NCBI GenBank assembly: GCA_036365145.1
Contig: JAEOAD010002231.1
Coordinates: 1,984,001 to 2,048,000, forward strand
DNA from: Orientallactaga sibirica
Taxonomy: Eukaryota > Chordata > Mammalia > Rodentia > Dipodidae
DNA length: 64,000 nt
Reading direction: 5' to 3'
The notes under the pieces were generated by a model. The model worked only from the letters and a program-made list of their open reading frames with translations. It was not told the DNA's origin and did no database searches. Shown here piece after piece: positions 11,960 to 23,432 of the stretch (its first letter is position 1; every line of letters begins with the position of its first letter). The position numbers and the translations under genes are program-made.

Positions 11960-12623
11960 AATCAAAAGGTTAGTTAGCTGGATGTCTTCTTCTGTCCCTC
12001 CCAGATTGTTGACAGTCATCAATAGTAAGTGTGGCTCTAACATTCTTTCCGCCCCCTCTTCCGCGAATTCCCCTGAGCCACATTGGGGTCATTTTAGTTC
12101 TACTTCAGTGATGAGTTTTGGGAGCCTCTGTGTCTGGATATCTGGCTTAGTTGGAGTTGGATGTTCTCTGTGTTTATCTCCTTCAGCCTTTTTCTGGTGT
12201 CCTGATCACCATGAATGCTGTATTCTTGCCCTTCCCCCGCATTACTCTCTGGTTTCAGCTGGGGCCCTGGCTGATCCTCCCTTCAGGTCTATTGTCCATC
12301 TGAAAAAAGATAAGCAAATTCTCCAACGGAGAGATAAGTTAGTACTAGATAGAAGGGATGACCATAGGTATTTTGGAGGGAATTTTATATGCGTAGGCTC
12401 TCTTCTAGCCCACATTTGGTGGTATCTTGATCTTGGAGACTGTGCTTATTTTTTGTACCTGGTTTTGACTTATTTCCCAGTTCCAGCAATGAGTTCCATT
12501 CCACTGAGTGGATCTGTTAGCCAAATCAAGTGCAGGTGGTTACCCACCTTGGCTTTGTGCCACTACTGCACTTGTTTGAGCATTTAGTCAGGTTGTTTCC
12601 TGCTGGGTATCTTAGACTGCAAG

Positions 12624-12655
<32 letters not shown>
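11960..12655. mobile_element. probable LINE-1-derived repeat ending in an A run
   Basis: attctttccgccccctcttccgc matches the LINE-1 tail copies at 44090 and 51140 over a short block. The remainder resembles rodent LINE-1 3' sequence I know only approximately. The 28-bp A run at 12628-12655 could be its tail or a separate event. An accidental 201-codon open frame at 11982-12587 has no recognisable protein similarity. Confidence 0.45.
12628..12655 (+). repeat. poly(A) tract
   Basis: 28 uninterrupted A. Confidence 0.95.
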
Positions 12656-12658
<3 letters not shown>

Positions 12659-14496
12659 AAAAATAAACATTTTTTGATGTAGAGTTTCTACATAGCCTAA
12701 TATGCAAATGATAGTTTAAATATTCAAATAGAAAAATATTAGTATGTGTGCCATATTAATAAAGCTGATTTCTTATTTTGTGAAACTACAAAAAAAAAAA
12801 TAGTAGGTGTGGGAGAAGGAGAGAGTACCAGCTCCCACCCAAACAAACATGTAGCCCACCCTTACAATACTGTAGACTCCAGAAGTGGCCAATTGGATTT
12901 TCTCAGAGTTGTTCTTACGGTTTTGAGAGTGGGAGTGTTCTGTGTTGAGTCCCCATGCCATTTATTGTCAGAAGGGTGCATTCTCATTGGCAAAGTGCGA
13001 AGGGGTCTGAGGCAGTGGACATGGCAGGTTGTTCATGGTGTTGGTTTACAAGTGTTCACTTAATAGAACTATTTTAGGCCTAACAAAAATATTGAGCATT
13101 TTTGCTTTTGTCTAGAATATTGCAGAAAGAGTATTCATTGACCAAGAGCTTCTCTTGGAATTATAAATGTTTAATAACATGCATGTATGAACATAAATTA
13201 TGAACAGTGTATGTGACAAAGTGTTTCATAACTTAGTTTTTATGAGGAAAACACTAAAGTATTTTTGGAGTTAATAGTCTATTCTGTGAGTTAGTACAAT
13301 GTATGTGCAGAGAGTAGGACAGTCTGGCATGTGCCATGCACACTATCATTATTATTTATTATTTATTGTGTTTCACTACATTAGAAGACAGTACCACAGG
13401 GATTTGAGGGCAAGTTAGTAACCTTGCAGGGGCCTCAGTTCCCTCATTTGTGGAGAAGAAAGTAATAGTTTCTTGACCTCCTATAGATAGGTGAGAAGAT
13501 TAAATGAATTAATTCATATGAAGCTCCTTAAAACAATGTGGTGTTAGTGAGTGAACCACTAGCTCCTACAGTTGTCATTTAAGTTGTACAGTAGCCCCAA
13601 GAAGTGCCTGTGTTGATTTTTTTGTTTGTTTTAAACAACAAGGAGCTGAGGAGACAGGTGGTGAGATGTGCAGTGGCCTGCTCAAGGCTGTGTCGTCAGC
13701 ACTGGAGCAGTGGTTGTTGCTTCTTAGACACACACACTTGTGCTCCATTCTTCCTTCCATCACTGGCTTGGAAACTCCTGATACCTCCTTCTCTCTTTGG
13801 CTTAAGCTTTGGGTTAAGTGTTTACTTCCATATCTTGTCATGAATGCCTGGCCTTCTGCATGATTTTAGTTGCTTTTGTCATTTATTTTCTATGGTGGAG
13901 GACTTCAAGGCTTTGATTTGCAGCTGTGGAGAATGGGTATGCTTCAGGGTGTGTGGGGACTTTATGGATCCGTTGATGGCATGTGTGCAGTTCGCTTGAT
14001 GCACTTGCTCTCCGACCTTCCAGGGAGAGCTCATTCTGAGTTTCACTTTCCGGTTGACGTCCTCAGCTCTGCACAGACGGCTGCAGAGCAGTTGGGCGGT
14101 GATGATCACATATAGATACGGCCTGATTTGTTTTGTTTATTTCCAAACCCTGCTTACTGATGTTGTATAATTGAAAGTAAATGTAGTAAAAAATGGAGTT
14201 TGACGGCTCTGAATGAACTCACTTAAGCCATTTCTCTTGGTAAGTTTTAAAGGAAAGTCTTTCTATCTCCTCCTGAATGTGATATTTTTAGGTGCATAAT
14301 TAAAATAATCTATTACATAGGAACTGTATGTTTGCTTATTGTTCCTTTGACCTTCCTGGTAAAAACTATCACATGCTCACTTTGGGCATGGGTGCATTGT
14401 GAGGAACTGTTCCACTTTATACATACACAGTTGTCTAATGTGAAGCAGCTACAGGAGCTATCTTGCTCCACCAGGTTTTAAAAATTATTTTTGTAG

Positions 14497-14645
14497 GTTG
14501 GTCCTGGTGGCACATGCCTTTAATCCCAGCACTCCCAGAGGCAGAGGTAGGAGGATCTCTGTGAGTTTGAGGCCAGCCTGGGCCTACAGAGTGAGATCCT
14601 ACCTCAAAACAAAACAAAACAAAACAAAACAAAACAAAAAAAAAC
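14497..14645 (+). mobile_element. B1 SINE with 10-bp target duplication
   Basis: Flanks ATTTTTGTAG at 14487-14496 and 14646-14655. Tail is (AAAAC)n. Confidence 0.9.
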
Positions 14646-14915
14646 ATTTTTGTAGTATTTCTCTTTAGCAGAAGTAGTCAGTAGCTATCAGGTGTGGGCC
14701 CCTTTTGGAAGCTGATCTGAAGAGGATCTGGAGTCTTGTGCTGTGCAGGATTAATGCCCTGTGCTCACACTTTCTGCTTTCCCTTGAGCAGTGAGGCCTC
14801 AAGGGACAGAGGCTTCCAGAAATTGCCATTCATATCAGCTTTAGGACAGTTTTGCTGCACTGAATTTGCTCTTGTAGCTGGAAGAGCTTCTTCCTGTCTT
14901 TGATTTTATTACTAC

Positions 14916-14921
<6 letters not shown>

Positions 14922-14946
<25 letters not shown>
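14922..14946 (+). repeat. (TTC)n microsatellite
   Basis: Eight TTC units merging into the poly(T) of a B1. Confidence 0.93.
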
Positions 14947-14947
<1 letters not shown>

Positions 14948-15114
14948 TTTTTTTTTTTTTTTTTTTTTTGGTTTTTTGAGGTAGGGTCTCACTCTGACCC
15001 AGGCTGACCTGAAATTAACTATGTAGTCTCAGGGTGGCCTCGAACTCATGGAGATCCTCCTACCTTTGCCTCCCGAATGCTGGGATTAAAGGTGTGTGCC
15101 ACCATGCCCGGCTT
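14947..15114 (-). mobile_element. B1 SINE
   Basis: Complete, with a 24-bp T run at the left. Confidence 0.9.
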
Positions 15115-15125
15115 ATTACTATTTT

Positions 15126-15321
15126 TTAAAAATACTTTTATTTTATTTATTTGCAAGCAGATACAGAGAGAGTGGGCATGCCAGGACCCCCAGATGCTGC
15201 AAATGAACTACAGATGTATGTGCCACTTTGTGCATCTGGCTTTATGTGGGTACTGAGGAATTGAACCTGTGTTGTCAGGTATTGCAGGCAATGCCTTAAC
15301 TATTGAGCCATCTCTATAGCT
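15126..15321 (-). mobile_element. B2-like tRNA-SINE
   Basis: Head ends gccatctctatagctt; the last bases are repeated beyond the neighbouring copy, so that copy inserted next to this one. Confidence 0.83.
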
Positions 15322-15329
15322 TGATTTAT

Positions 15330-15595
15330 TTTTTATTTTTTATTTTTTGGAGAGAGACACAGAGACAGAGAGAGGAGAGGAAGACAGATAGAGATGGGCA
15401 CGCCAGCAGCATCTCAGCTGCTGCAAACAAAATCCAGATGTGTGCTCCCCTTGTGGTCAAATGCAGCATTGTGCCCTTGTGTCACTTTGCATCTGGCTAA
15501 ACATGGGACCTGGGGATTGGAACTGCTGGAGATTGGAACCAGTGTTCTTAGGCTCAGGAGGCAGGCTCCTTAACCCCTAAGCCATCTCTCCAGCC
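15330..15595 (-). mobile_element. long variant of the tRNA-SINE
   Basis: Carries the extra segment gtggtcaaatgcagcattgt...tcactttgcatctgg absent from the common form. Flanked by tatagctt on both sides (15313, 15597). Confidence 0.87.
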
Positions 15596-16109
15596 CTATA
15601 GCTTAATTTTTTATTATTTCTTTTCTTGTATATTTACTCTGCTTATTGTTGAGTTTATTATGAAAAGGTCAGAGGCTTAGATTTACTGGTAGAAGCACTT
15701 GGATTTACTACATTTATTGTGCCTGTGAGGGAATGCAGTGTCTGAGATAATTGAGCTGTAGGAAAGGAACCCTTTCTAGAATCTACAAATCCATAGGGAC
15801 TGCCTGACCAACTGCACCTTGGCCTTTATAAGAAGTCATCTAACTCTGACATGTGCATATGATTTGGCCTTTCCTGTTATGTAGCACCTAAGAAAGTCTT
15901 ACATCACCTAGACCATTGCCCTCAGATGGGGCATGTTCTGAGAAGTTCGTTGTGAGGTGATTTCATGCTGTGGTGTCACTAAGTAACAGTCTTAGGGGCT
16001 GTCATTATATATTTAGTTCATCATTGATGTTATGTGGCTTATGACTATCTTAAGTTGAAGTTTCTTCCTAAAATCATTCCTTAGGGAATGTCCTTAAAAA
16101 TATGTTTCT

Positions 16110-16322
16110 TTTTTAAAAAATATTTTATTTATTTATTTGAAAGAGGAAGAGGCAGAAAGGGGGGGAGGAGAATGGGCATGCAGGGCCTCTAACCACTACA
16201 AACGAACTCCAGACACATGCACCTTCTTGTGCATCTGGCTTATGTGGGGCCTGGGGAATTGAACCGAGGTCCTTAAGGCTTCTCAGGCAAACATCTTAAT
16301 TACTAAGCCATTTCCCCAGCCC
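16110..16322 (-). mobile_element. B2-like tRNA-SINE
   Basis: Complete copy, moderately diverged. Confidence 0.85.
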
Positions 16323-16398
16323 TGATTCTTCCATTAATGTTTTATTTTGAATTACTTTTTTCTGTTGCTTTGTGTTTTAGAAAAATAAACTTATTATT

Positions 16399-16546
16399 AT
16401 TTTTTTTTTTCAAGTAGGGTCTTGCTCTAGCATAGGCTGACCTGAAATTCACTCTGTAGTCTCATGCTGCCCTTGAACTCATGGTGATCCTCCTAACTCA
16501 GGCTCCTCAGTACTGGGATTAAAGACATGCACCACCTCACCCAGCA
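16399..16546 (-). mobile_element. B1 SINE
   Basis: Diverged full-length copy with a T11 run. Confidence 0.83.
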
Positions 16547-16604
16547 GACTTTTTTTTTTTTTTTTTGGGGAGAACTTTTAATTTCCTAATAAAATTGATG
16601 CATA

Positions 16605-16792
16605 GGGGTTGGAGAGATGGCTTAGCAGTTAAGATGTTTGCCTACAAAGCCTTAATGACCTGAGTCTGATTCCCCAGTACCAACGTAAAGCCAGATGCAC
16701 AAAGTGGCACATGCATCTGGAGTTTTGCAGCAGCTGGAGGCCCTGTTGCACCAACTCTGTCTTTCTTCTCTCTGTCTCTTTTTGCTTGCAAA

Positions 16793-16831
<39 letters not shown>

Positions 16832-16833
16832 AA
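16605..16833 (+). mobile_element. B2-like tRNA-SINE, forward
   Basis: Forward copy with head gttggagagatggcttagca and a clean (AAAT)n tail at 16790-16833. Confidence 0.88.
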
Positions 16834-16984
16834 CCAAAAAAGTTATTAAAACTTGATGCTTATAAGTCATACGCTATGTGGCTGTATAAAATTTGGCTTC
16901 TTTCACTTAGCTGTATCTACTTTCCTGGTTTGATATGTTTAGGTTCACTAATCCACATCCACATGTCTTTCTGCTTTGCATCTC

Positions 16985-17225
16985 TTTTTTTCTTTTTTTT
17001 TTTTGAAGCATTTTTAAGGTTTTATTTTTATTTGTTCATTTATTAGAGACAGGGAGAGAGAGTGAGAGTGAGAATGGGCATGCCAGGGCCTCTAGCCACT
17101 GCAAACAAACTCCAGATGCATGTGTGCCACCATGTGCATCTGGCTTACATGGGACTTGGAGAATTGAACCTGGGTCCTTAGGCTTTGTAGGCATGTGCCT
17201 TAACACTAAGCCATCTCTCCAGCCC
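16985..17225 (-). mobile_element. B2-like tRNA-SINE
   Basis: Flanks ctgctttgcatctc / ctgctttacatttc look like an aged target duplication. Confidence 0.87.
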
Positions 17226-17399
17226 CTGCTTTACATTTCCTCTAGCTGCGAGTTTCTGTTGCTACATCTTCAGCAGGATTCAGGGTTGTCAATGGTTTGG
17301 ATTTTGGTGTGTTGTGCTTCCTCAGTGTTTTAGCTGCAGTTCTCTAATGATATATAATGGTGAATATTTTTCATATTTTATGTGCCATCTGTGCATCTT

Positions 17400-17555
17400 T
17401 AAAATATTTTTTACTAGAGATATAGAGAAAAAAGTAAAACATAATTGAGTATTCTAGAGCCTCTTGCCATTGCAAATGAACTCCAGATGCATGTGCTGAA
17501 TTGTGTATCTGGCTTTATGTGGATACTGGGGAATTGAACTTGGGAGCCTTGGGCC
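17400..17555 (-). mobile_element. degenerate tRNA-SINE
   Basis: Middle recognisable (gcaaatgaactccagatgca), ends decayed. Confidence 0.65.
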
Positions 17556-17631
17556 GCAGATTTTGAGGTTCTTTTTCTCATTGAATTTTGGATTGTTCGT
17601 TTTTTGGGATATTTAAATTTTTTCTCTGCTT

Positions 17632-17845
17632 TAAAAAAAAGTTTTAATCTTATTTTTATGAGAGAGGGAGGAGAATTGCCATGCCAGGACCTCTAGCCAC
17701 TGCAATTGAACTCTAGATGCATGCAACACCTTGTGCACATGTGTGAGCTTGTGCACATGCATGACCTTGTGTGCATGCCTTGTGCATTTGGCACAAACCT
17801 GGGTTCTTAGGCTTCTCAGGCATGCATCTTAACCTCTTTTCTGAT
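17632..17845 (-). mobile_element. tRNA-SINE with internal tandem expansion
   Basis: The segment ccttgtgcacatg is repeated with variation three to four times at 17727-17790, where other copies have it once. Confidence 0.75.
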
Positions 17846-17971
17846 TCAGCTCTTTTCTGCTTTTTTAAAACTTGGTACTGGGAATCGAATTCAGGGAATT
17901 GTGTTTCTGGGAAATGTGCATTGCATCAAGCAGTCTATCACTCATCCACAGCCCCATCCCTAATATTCTAA

Positions 17972-18158
17972 TTTTTTTAAATATTTTATTTGTTTGGGGG
18001 GGATAGAGAGAGAATGGGCATGCCAGGGCCTCTAGCCAATGCAAGTGAAGCATGTGCTGCCTTGTGCATCTGGTGTTATGTGGATACTGTGTAATTGAAC
18101 TCTGGTCCTTAGGCTTTGCAGGCATGCGTCTCACCTGCTAAGCTATATTTCCAGCCCC
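17972..18158 (-). mobile_element. B2-like tRNA-SINE
   Basis: Carries a short deletion in the middle; flanked by ctaattttt / ctaatttta. Confidence 0.82.
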
Positions 18159-18164
18159 TAATTT

Positions 18165-19330
18165 TATATTTTTAATTGACATATTGTACATTTTATGGGT
18201 ATAGTGTATTTTCTGTATGCAAATATGTTCTAATCAAATTTGAGCAATTAGCATATCTGTCAAGCATTTATCATTTCATTGTGGTGAAAACACTTAAAAT
18301 CCCCTTGAAACTGTTATAGAACATACAATATGTAATTGTTTCTTACAGTCACCTTAATGTGCAGAGAACACTAGAACCTGTGCCTGTTCTCTGTAACTTG
18401 GTATGTATTCTCTGGCATCTCTCCTCCCTTTGCCTCTGCTTTCTCCATTCTGGTACCATCACGGTCCTTTCTACTTTTATGAGCTCAGCTTTCTTGAATT
18501 TCATAAATGACTGAGATCTAGGTGTTTGTCATGTAACACAATGCCCTCAGGCCCATCTATGTTGCAAGTGGCAAGGTTTCATTCTTGTGGCTGAGTCATA
18601 TTGCATTGTGTAACTATATTTCATTTTCTCTGTTTATCTACTGATGAACATTTAGCCTTATCTTGGCTATTGTGAATCATCTTGCAATGATTATACATGG
18701 GAGACACCTTTTGAAGTGCTGATTTTATTTCCTTTCGATACTACTTAGCAGTGGGATTGCTGGATTATACAGTAGTTAATATTTCTAGCTTTTTACTATT
18801 TTTGAGGAAATACCATACTGTTTTCTTTAGTGGCTGTACAATTTATAGTCCATTAATAGGGTACAAGGACTTCTTTTATTCACACCCTTACCACTACTTG
18901 CTAGCTTATGCCTAGTTTTTTAAAGAAAAGTTTACCTGGTTTATTGAATACAGTGCAAGGTGGCAGTGGGCTGGGCAGTAAGTAGAGTGCTACCTTTCAT
19001 CTAGTTTTTGTCTTTTCAAGTAAGAAACGTTATCTCCTTCTGGTTTTGATTGATCTGGTAACCAATTATACTGAATGTTTTTCATCCACCTCTTGGATAT
19101 TTGTATGTCTTCTTCTTGAGAAATGTCTGTTCAGGTCAGTTGTTCATTTTGTAATTTTATTATTATTTTCACTGCTGAGATATTTGATACATTCTGGATA
19201 TTAACTTACTACTGAGATGATATATAGCCTGTAAATATTTTCTTCATTCTGTAGGTTGTTGCTTCACTGTATTGTTTTCTTTGCAGAAACTTTAGAATTC
19301 TTAGGGCCATGATAATGTGTTGTGAACAAG
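18165..19330 (-). mobile_element. ancient mammalian LINE-1 (ORF2 / 3' region), antisense
   Basis: Landmarks of an old LINE-1 read in reverse: atctactgatgaacattta, agcagtgggattgctggatt, catactgttttctttagtgg, tctggatattaacttactac. Interrupted or decayed around 18910-19010. Confidence 0.75.
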
Positions 19331-19531
19331 CTTTGTTGTAAAGTTCTCCTAATGAGCAGTGTGGGAATAGTTAAGTTGTGTTAATCAGATACTCACATGC
19401 TTAGCTGCACACAAGCACCTCTCACATGCCCACCTCCCTATGTATGAATATACTTGTAGCATAGATGGCAATAAACCCTAATTTATTGTCATAGAAACGA
19501 GTACTTGGAGCTTTGGTAAAAGGTCCAATTT

Positions 19532-19724
19532 GTTTTTTATTTTATTTATTTATTTATTTATTTATTCATTTATTTATTTTGTGTTTTCAAGGTAGGGTCT
19601 CATTCTAGCCCAGGCTGACCTGGAATTCACTATGTAGTCTCAGGGTGGCCTCAAACTCATGGTGATCCTCCTACCTCTGCCTCATGAGTGCTGGGATTAA
19701 AGGCATGTGTCACCACACCCAGCT
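19532..19724 (-). mobile_element. B1 SINE with target duplication
   Basis: Flanks aaaggtccaatt at about 19518 and 19726. (TTTA)n at the tail side. Confidence 0.92.
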
Positions 19725-19897
19725 AAAAGGTCCAATTTTGTATTTCATGGGGAAAAACAGAAAATACTATTTTTCAAACCTGGATTGTGGGAGAAAAGCT
19801 AAAATGTTTGGAGTATTGCATTGTAAGACAGGATGGCTGCAGTAACCCCAGGGATAAAGGGACATACAACATGGAATGACATCATTGTCTTATGTCT

Positions 19898-19944
19898 GTA
19901 AATATTTTTATTTGAGAGACATGAGAGAAAGAGGGAGGTGGGAA

Positions 19945-19990
<46 letters not shown>

Positions 19991-20025
19991 CTCCAGGGCC
20001 TCTTGCCACTGCAAACAAACTTTTT
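19898..20025 (-). mobile_element. truncated tRNA-SINE containing (TG)n
   Basis: Tail part, a (TG)n run and ccagggcctcttgccactgc are present; the tRNA head is missing. Confidence 0.65.
19947..19988 (+). repeat. (TG)n microsatellite
   Basis: About 21 TG units. Confidence 0.95.
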
Positions 20026-20029
20026 AAAA

Positions 20030-20310
20030 ATTATTAAATCATTATATTTATCAAGGGAAGTCCAGAGCCAAGGAAAGGCACCCATGTGGCTAGAGATCCC
20101 ACATGGAGGGTCTGGAAAAAAGCATGGATAGAAAACAGAAAAAAATTCCAAGGATCTCCTGCCATGTGGGGAGCTGGAGGGGATAAAGGAGCCTATGTGG
20201 AAAGTGAGGGGTCAGGGCCCTCCTGGCTGGGCCTGGGCCTGGGTCCTCCTGATTGGGCCTGGGCCTGGCCCCAGGGACAAACTTGCCCACAGCTGGAAGT
20301 TCCCAAGTGG
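20030..20310 (-). mobile_element. unclassified repeat X, copy 1
   Basis: Reverse complement of 37685-37935 over about 250 bp (shared: ggcacccatgtggctagaga, cacatggagggtctgg, gggaactt-type blocks). In the other orientation it ends in an AATAAA-type A/T-rich tail, so it may be an LTR or a retroposed sequence. Family not recognised. Confidence 0.6.
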
Positions 20311-20530
20311 TTAGAGAACCTGCCTTCTCCTTACAAAGATATTTATAACCATTTAGTGGTGGTGAACTGTCTTCCAGTTCAGTTGAACCAGAGAGACAGC
20401 TGGTTGGTTAGGATTAGGGCCTGTCTCAGGAAGAGGCTAGCTCTTACACCAAGTTCCAGCAACTGAACTTGACAAACCACAATATTTAAATCCCATGAAA
20501 GACCTCTCTCCTAGGAGGGGTCCTGCTTTA

Positions 20531-20538
20531 TATTTATT

Positions 20539-20583
<45 letters not shown>
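20531..20583 (+). repeat. (TTTA)n microsatellite
   Basis: About 13 units, tail of the adjacent SINE fragment. Confidence 0.93.
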
Positions 20584-20589
20584 ATCAAA

Positions 20590-20705
20590 CTGTAAACTCA
20601 TGTGCAACTTTGTGCATCTGGCTTTACTTGGGTACTAGGGAATTGAGTCTGTGCTGACAGGCTTTGCAAGCAAGCACCTTTAACTGCTGAACCATTTCCC
20701 CAGCC
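20590..20705 (-). mobile_element. tRNA-SINE, internally truncated
   Basis: tRNA-like head and middle present; the purine-rich part is missing. Confidence 0.78.
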
Positions 20706-20758
20706 CATGATTATCTTTTAAGGGACTTGTTTTTGCTTTTGGATGATTTTTTTTTTCA

Positions 20759-20988
20759 AAGACAATTTTTTAAGATTTATTTTTATTTATTTATTTATTA
20801 GAGACAGAGAGAGGGAGAGAGAGAGACCGAGAGTGAGAATGGGTGTGCCAGGGCCTCTAGCCACTGCAAATAAACTCCAGACACATGCACCACCACATGC
20901 ATCTGGCTTACATGGAACCTGGAAAATTGAACCGGGGTCCTTAGGCTTCACAGGCATGCGCCTTAACTGCTAAGCCATCTCTCTAGCC
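20759..20988 (-). mobile_element. B2-like tRNA-SINE
   Basis: Well preserved. Flanks tggatgatt on both sides (20740, 20989). Lies 316 bp upstream of exon 6. Confidence 0.88.
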
Positions 20989-21304
20989 CTGGATGATTAT
21001 TTTTTAAACATCATATTTGAAGTTACTTCTTATTTACAGTTACCTGCTTTTAATAGATAGTGTGTTCTAGGAATTTATTTTTTCTCAGTAGGTAATGGGA
21101 CATTGTGCCTAATTATTTCTTGAGTGTGAGATTTTTTTGAGAATTTATCAGCTAATATTAGGAAATCTGATGGGAGAACATAGCAGGCACGCCCCTTTTA
21201 TGCTAGTTTTGAACAGTTTAAAGTGCTGATTTCCTTCATTAAGACACATTTTGGAGAAGTCTGTGTTGAATCAATCACCTAACTGTTCTCTTGCTGTTAC
21301 AAAG

Positions 21305-21418
21305 GATATCGTACCTGTGGATGCCTCTTACGAAGTCAAAGAACTATATGTGCCGGAAAATAAACTTCATTTAGCGAAAACAGATGCGGAAACATTACCA
21401 GCACTGAAAATTAATAAA
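21305..21418 (+). CDS. PAPSS1: PAPSS1 coding exon (probably exon 6): start of ATP sulfurylase region
   Basis: PAPSS1 makes PAPS, the sulfate donor for all sulfotransferases: the C-terminal half joins ATP and sulfate to APS, the N-terminal half phosphorylates APS. This exon encodes 38 residues beginning [20 protein letters not shown], about residues 224-261, the linker after the APS kinase domain and the first strand of the sulfurylase part. It matches PAPSS1 rather than PAPSS2, whose equivalent region reads [20 protein letters not shown]. The acceptor is ...tgttacaaag and the donor AAA|gtaagt is consensus. Both ends are phase 0, so the exon (114 bp) could be skipped without a frameshift. Residue numbers and paralogue comparison are from memory of the human proteins. 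Confidence 0.96.
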
Positions 21419-21957
21419 GTAAGTTTGTACGTTACTTTTGAAACCAAGTGATGCAACATTGTATATAGTTATTAGTGTGATAAATGTGTGGCTTACAGCT
21501 GTGTTTGAGTCAGGGCGAGGGTGTTGTGGTGTTTATCACAATTTCCAGGGATGGGGAATGAGTTTAATTTGTGGAATAGCAGTTCCACATTACCATGGCT
21601 TTGATTTGCTTTTAGTCATAATATTTATTTATTTTGGAATATCAAAGGACAAAGATTATGTGAGATTGTTGGGCTTAACAGAAAGAATGGTTTCTAAAAC
21701 ATTAAGAAAGACTAATCCATAATAATTAAAATGAACGTTTTTTCCTTTAAACATGTTTCTTAATCTCCTGACCAATACTTGATTCTCCCTTTCATATAGT
21801 AAGAACAATTAATTCTTTTGTACATCTTAGCTCTAATGATACCCTTAGGTGTCTTTCCCAATAAAAAATTGCTGAGTTAAACTGGGCAGAATGAGAATGG
21901 AAATTTAATTTCAAATCCTCAGGAATTTTAAGTTGTACCATCTGTACATATTTTACT

Positions 21958-22092
21958 TTTTGTTTTTTTGGTTTTTCTTTTTCTTTTGAGGTAGGGTCTC
22001 ACTGTAGCACAGGCTGACCTCCAAGTCAACAGCGATCCTCCTTCCTCTGCATCTAGAGTGCTGGGACAAAGGTGTGTCCCACCACACCCGGC
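21958..22092 (-). mobile_element. B1 SINE
   Basis: Flanks catctgtacat at about 21940 and 22094. Confidence 0.85.
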
Positions 22093-22379
22093 CATCTGTA
22101 CATGTTTTAAAAACAGAGATTAAGGAGTAAGGTTATGGAATAAATGTTGGATATCTTAGCTTTGATCCCTCCCTGCCTCCCTCCTTTCCTTCCTACCTTT
22201 CTTCCATTATAATGCAGGATTTTAGGGTTCAGGGAGGGCCTTGAACCTCAGCTTTGGGTTCTTGTCTGTTTAATGAAGCATTGAGATAATAGACTTTGTA
22301 AAGGGTAAATAATAAATTATTGAGTTTATTTAGGGAGAATTTATGAATTAGAATATTTAAGGAACTATAGAAATGATCC

Positions 22380-23060
22380 CTGAAAGTATAGTCGTGAATT
22401 AGGATATTTAAAAAGACTCAAGCCAGAAGAGAGTTCCCCTCCTTGCCTGGAGAGGGGAGGTGGAGAGAACCTCCATCCCTGAGTGCGCTCCAGAGGTGAC
22501 AAGACTCTGGAGGAGGCCCATATACCCACATGGCAGAGAGGACTAAGAAATAGTAAAGGACTCAATAGATCAGACATCATACATGAAACAGAGTGAGGAA
22601 GTACCAAGGCTGCTTGAGAGCGGGCAGCCAAGAGAGTCATCATTCACGTGGCTGACCCAGGGCTTAGAGTAAAATCATACATATAACAAAGTGAAAAGAC
22701 ATCTGGAAACAAAAATACATGTAAGAAACAAACAGAAAAATATCCAGTGAGTAAAAAGAGACCTCCCCCTCCTCTCCTAGCCAGGCTGGAACAGGGAGGA
22801 AACTCTGCACTGGTATTCAGATGAAAGAACCACAGGTCAGTCTTAACTACCAAAATGGAAGAGAGCTCATATGCATGGCAGACCCCCCTTTTATGACTCA
22901 GGTGTGAAGGGAGAGACCTGATTGGCTCATGCACTCAGGGGGCTAACCCAGAGGCCAGCCCACCCAGGTGTGCCAACTGGGGGAGAAGCAGGGAGTACTG
23001 TTGCTGAGAGATTGCTTGTAGTCATCTTGGACGAGATTGGACCAAATGCCTGGTTCTGCT
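22380..23060. mobile_element. possible LTR or other unclassified repeat
   Basis: Composition and motifs (gattggctcatgc, cacccaggtgtgcc, paired gaacct...cccctcc blocks at 22430 and 22770) differ from surrounding intron and suggest an endogenous-retrovirus LTR or its leader. No coding remnant or family match is visible. Confidence 0.3.
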
Positions 23061-23161
23061 TTTGTCAGAGTGGGCAGAGTGGCATCTCCTGATTGCTCTT
23101 TGGGTGTCTGTCCATGACAGAAAGCTATCTTACTCCTATTCTTCCCTCTCTCCCTTATTCC

Positions 23162-23163
<2 letters not shown>

Positions 23164-23254
<91 letters not shown>

Positions 23255-23271
23255 GAGAGAGAGAAGAGAGA
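23164..23271 (+). repeat. compound (AC)n(GA)n(CAGA)n microsatellite
   Basis: AC to 23206, GA to 23238, four CAGA units to about 23254, then GA-rich sequence. Confidence 0.95.
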
Positions 23272-23366
23272 GAGAAGAGAGCCAGAGAGCATGAGTGTAC
23301 CAGGCCTCCAGCTGCTGGGTACTGGGCAATCGAACCAGTACTACTGAGCCATCTCTCCAGCCCTCT
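23206..23366 (-). mobile_element. tRNA-SINE, internally deleted
   Basis: The head (gggcaatcgaacc ... gccatctctccagccc) is joined to expanded GA repeats; much of the body is absent. Confidence 0.68.
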
Positions 23367-23387
23367 TTTCTCTCTCTCTCTCTCTCT

Positions 23388-23432
23388 TTTTTTTTTTTTT
23401 TTCAAGGTAAGGTCTCACTGTAGCCCAGGCAC
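23388..23432 (-). mobile_element. B1 fragment
   Basis: Only caaggtaaggtctcactgta and gcccaggc remain. Confidence 0.6.

Larger units (their letters stand above)
1..21304 (+). other. PAPSS1: PAPSS1 intron 5 (3' part), non-coding
   Basis: No exon was recognised here. About half is interspersed repeat (listed separately). Stretches in which I see only ordinary unique intron sequence: 3622-4405, 5295-6055, 6500-8475, 8690-9570, 10020-10560, 11610-11955, 12660-14480, 15600-16100, 19335-19515 and 20312-20530. A purine-rich patch at 9795-9870 may be the tail of a truncated tRNA-SINE. Confidence 0.85.

Noticed and set aside
16605..16680. tRNA-like sequences with A and B boxes (here and in every tRNA-SINE head)
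   Set aside because: They are SINE promoters, attached to SINE bodies and lacking a proper cloverleaf acceptor stem, so not real tRNA genes.
1..21304. Possible PAPSS1 exon 5 or earlier
   Set aside because: I looked for sequence encoding the end of the APS kinase domain and found none; the upstream exon probably lies left of the window. A short exon could still have been missed by eye.
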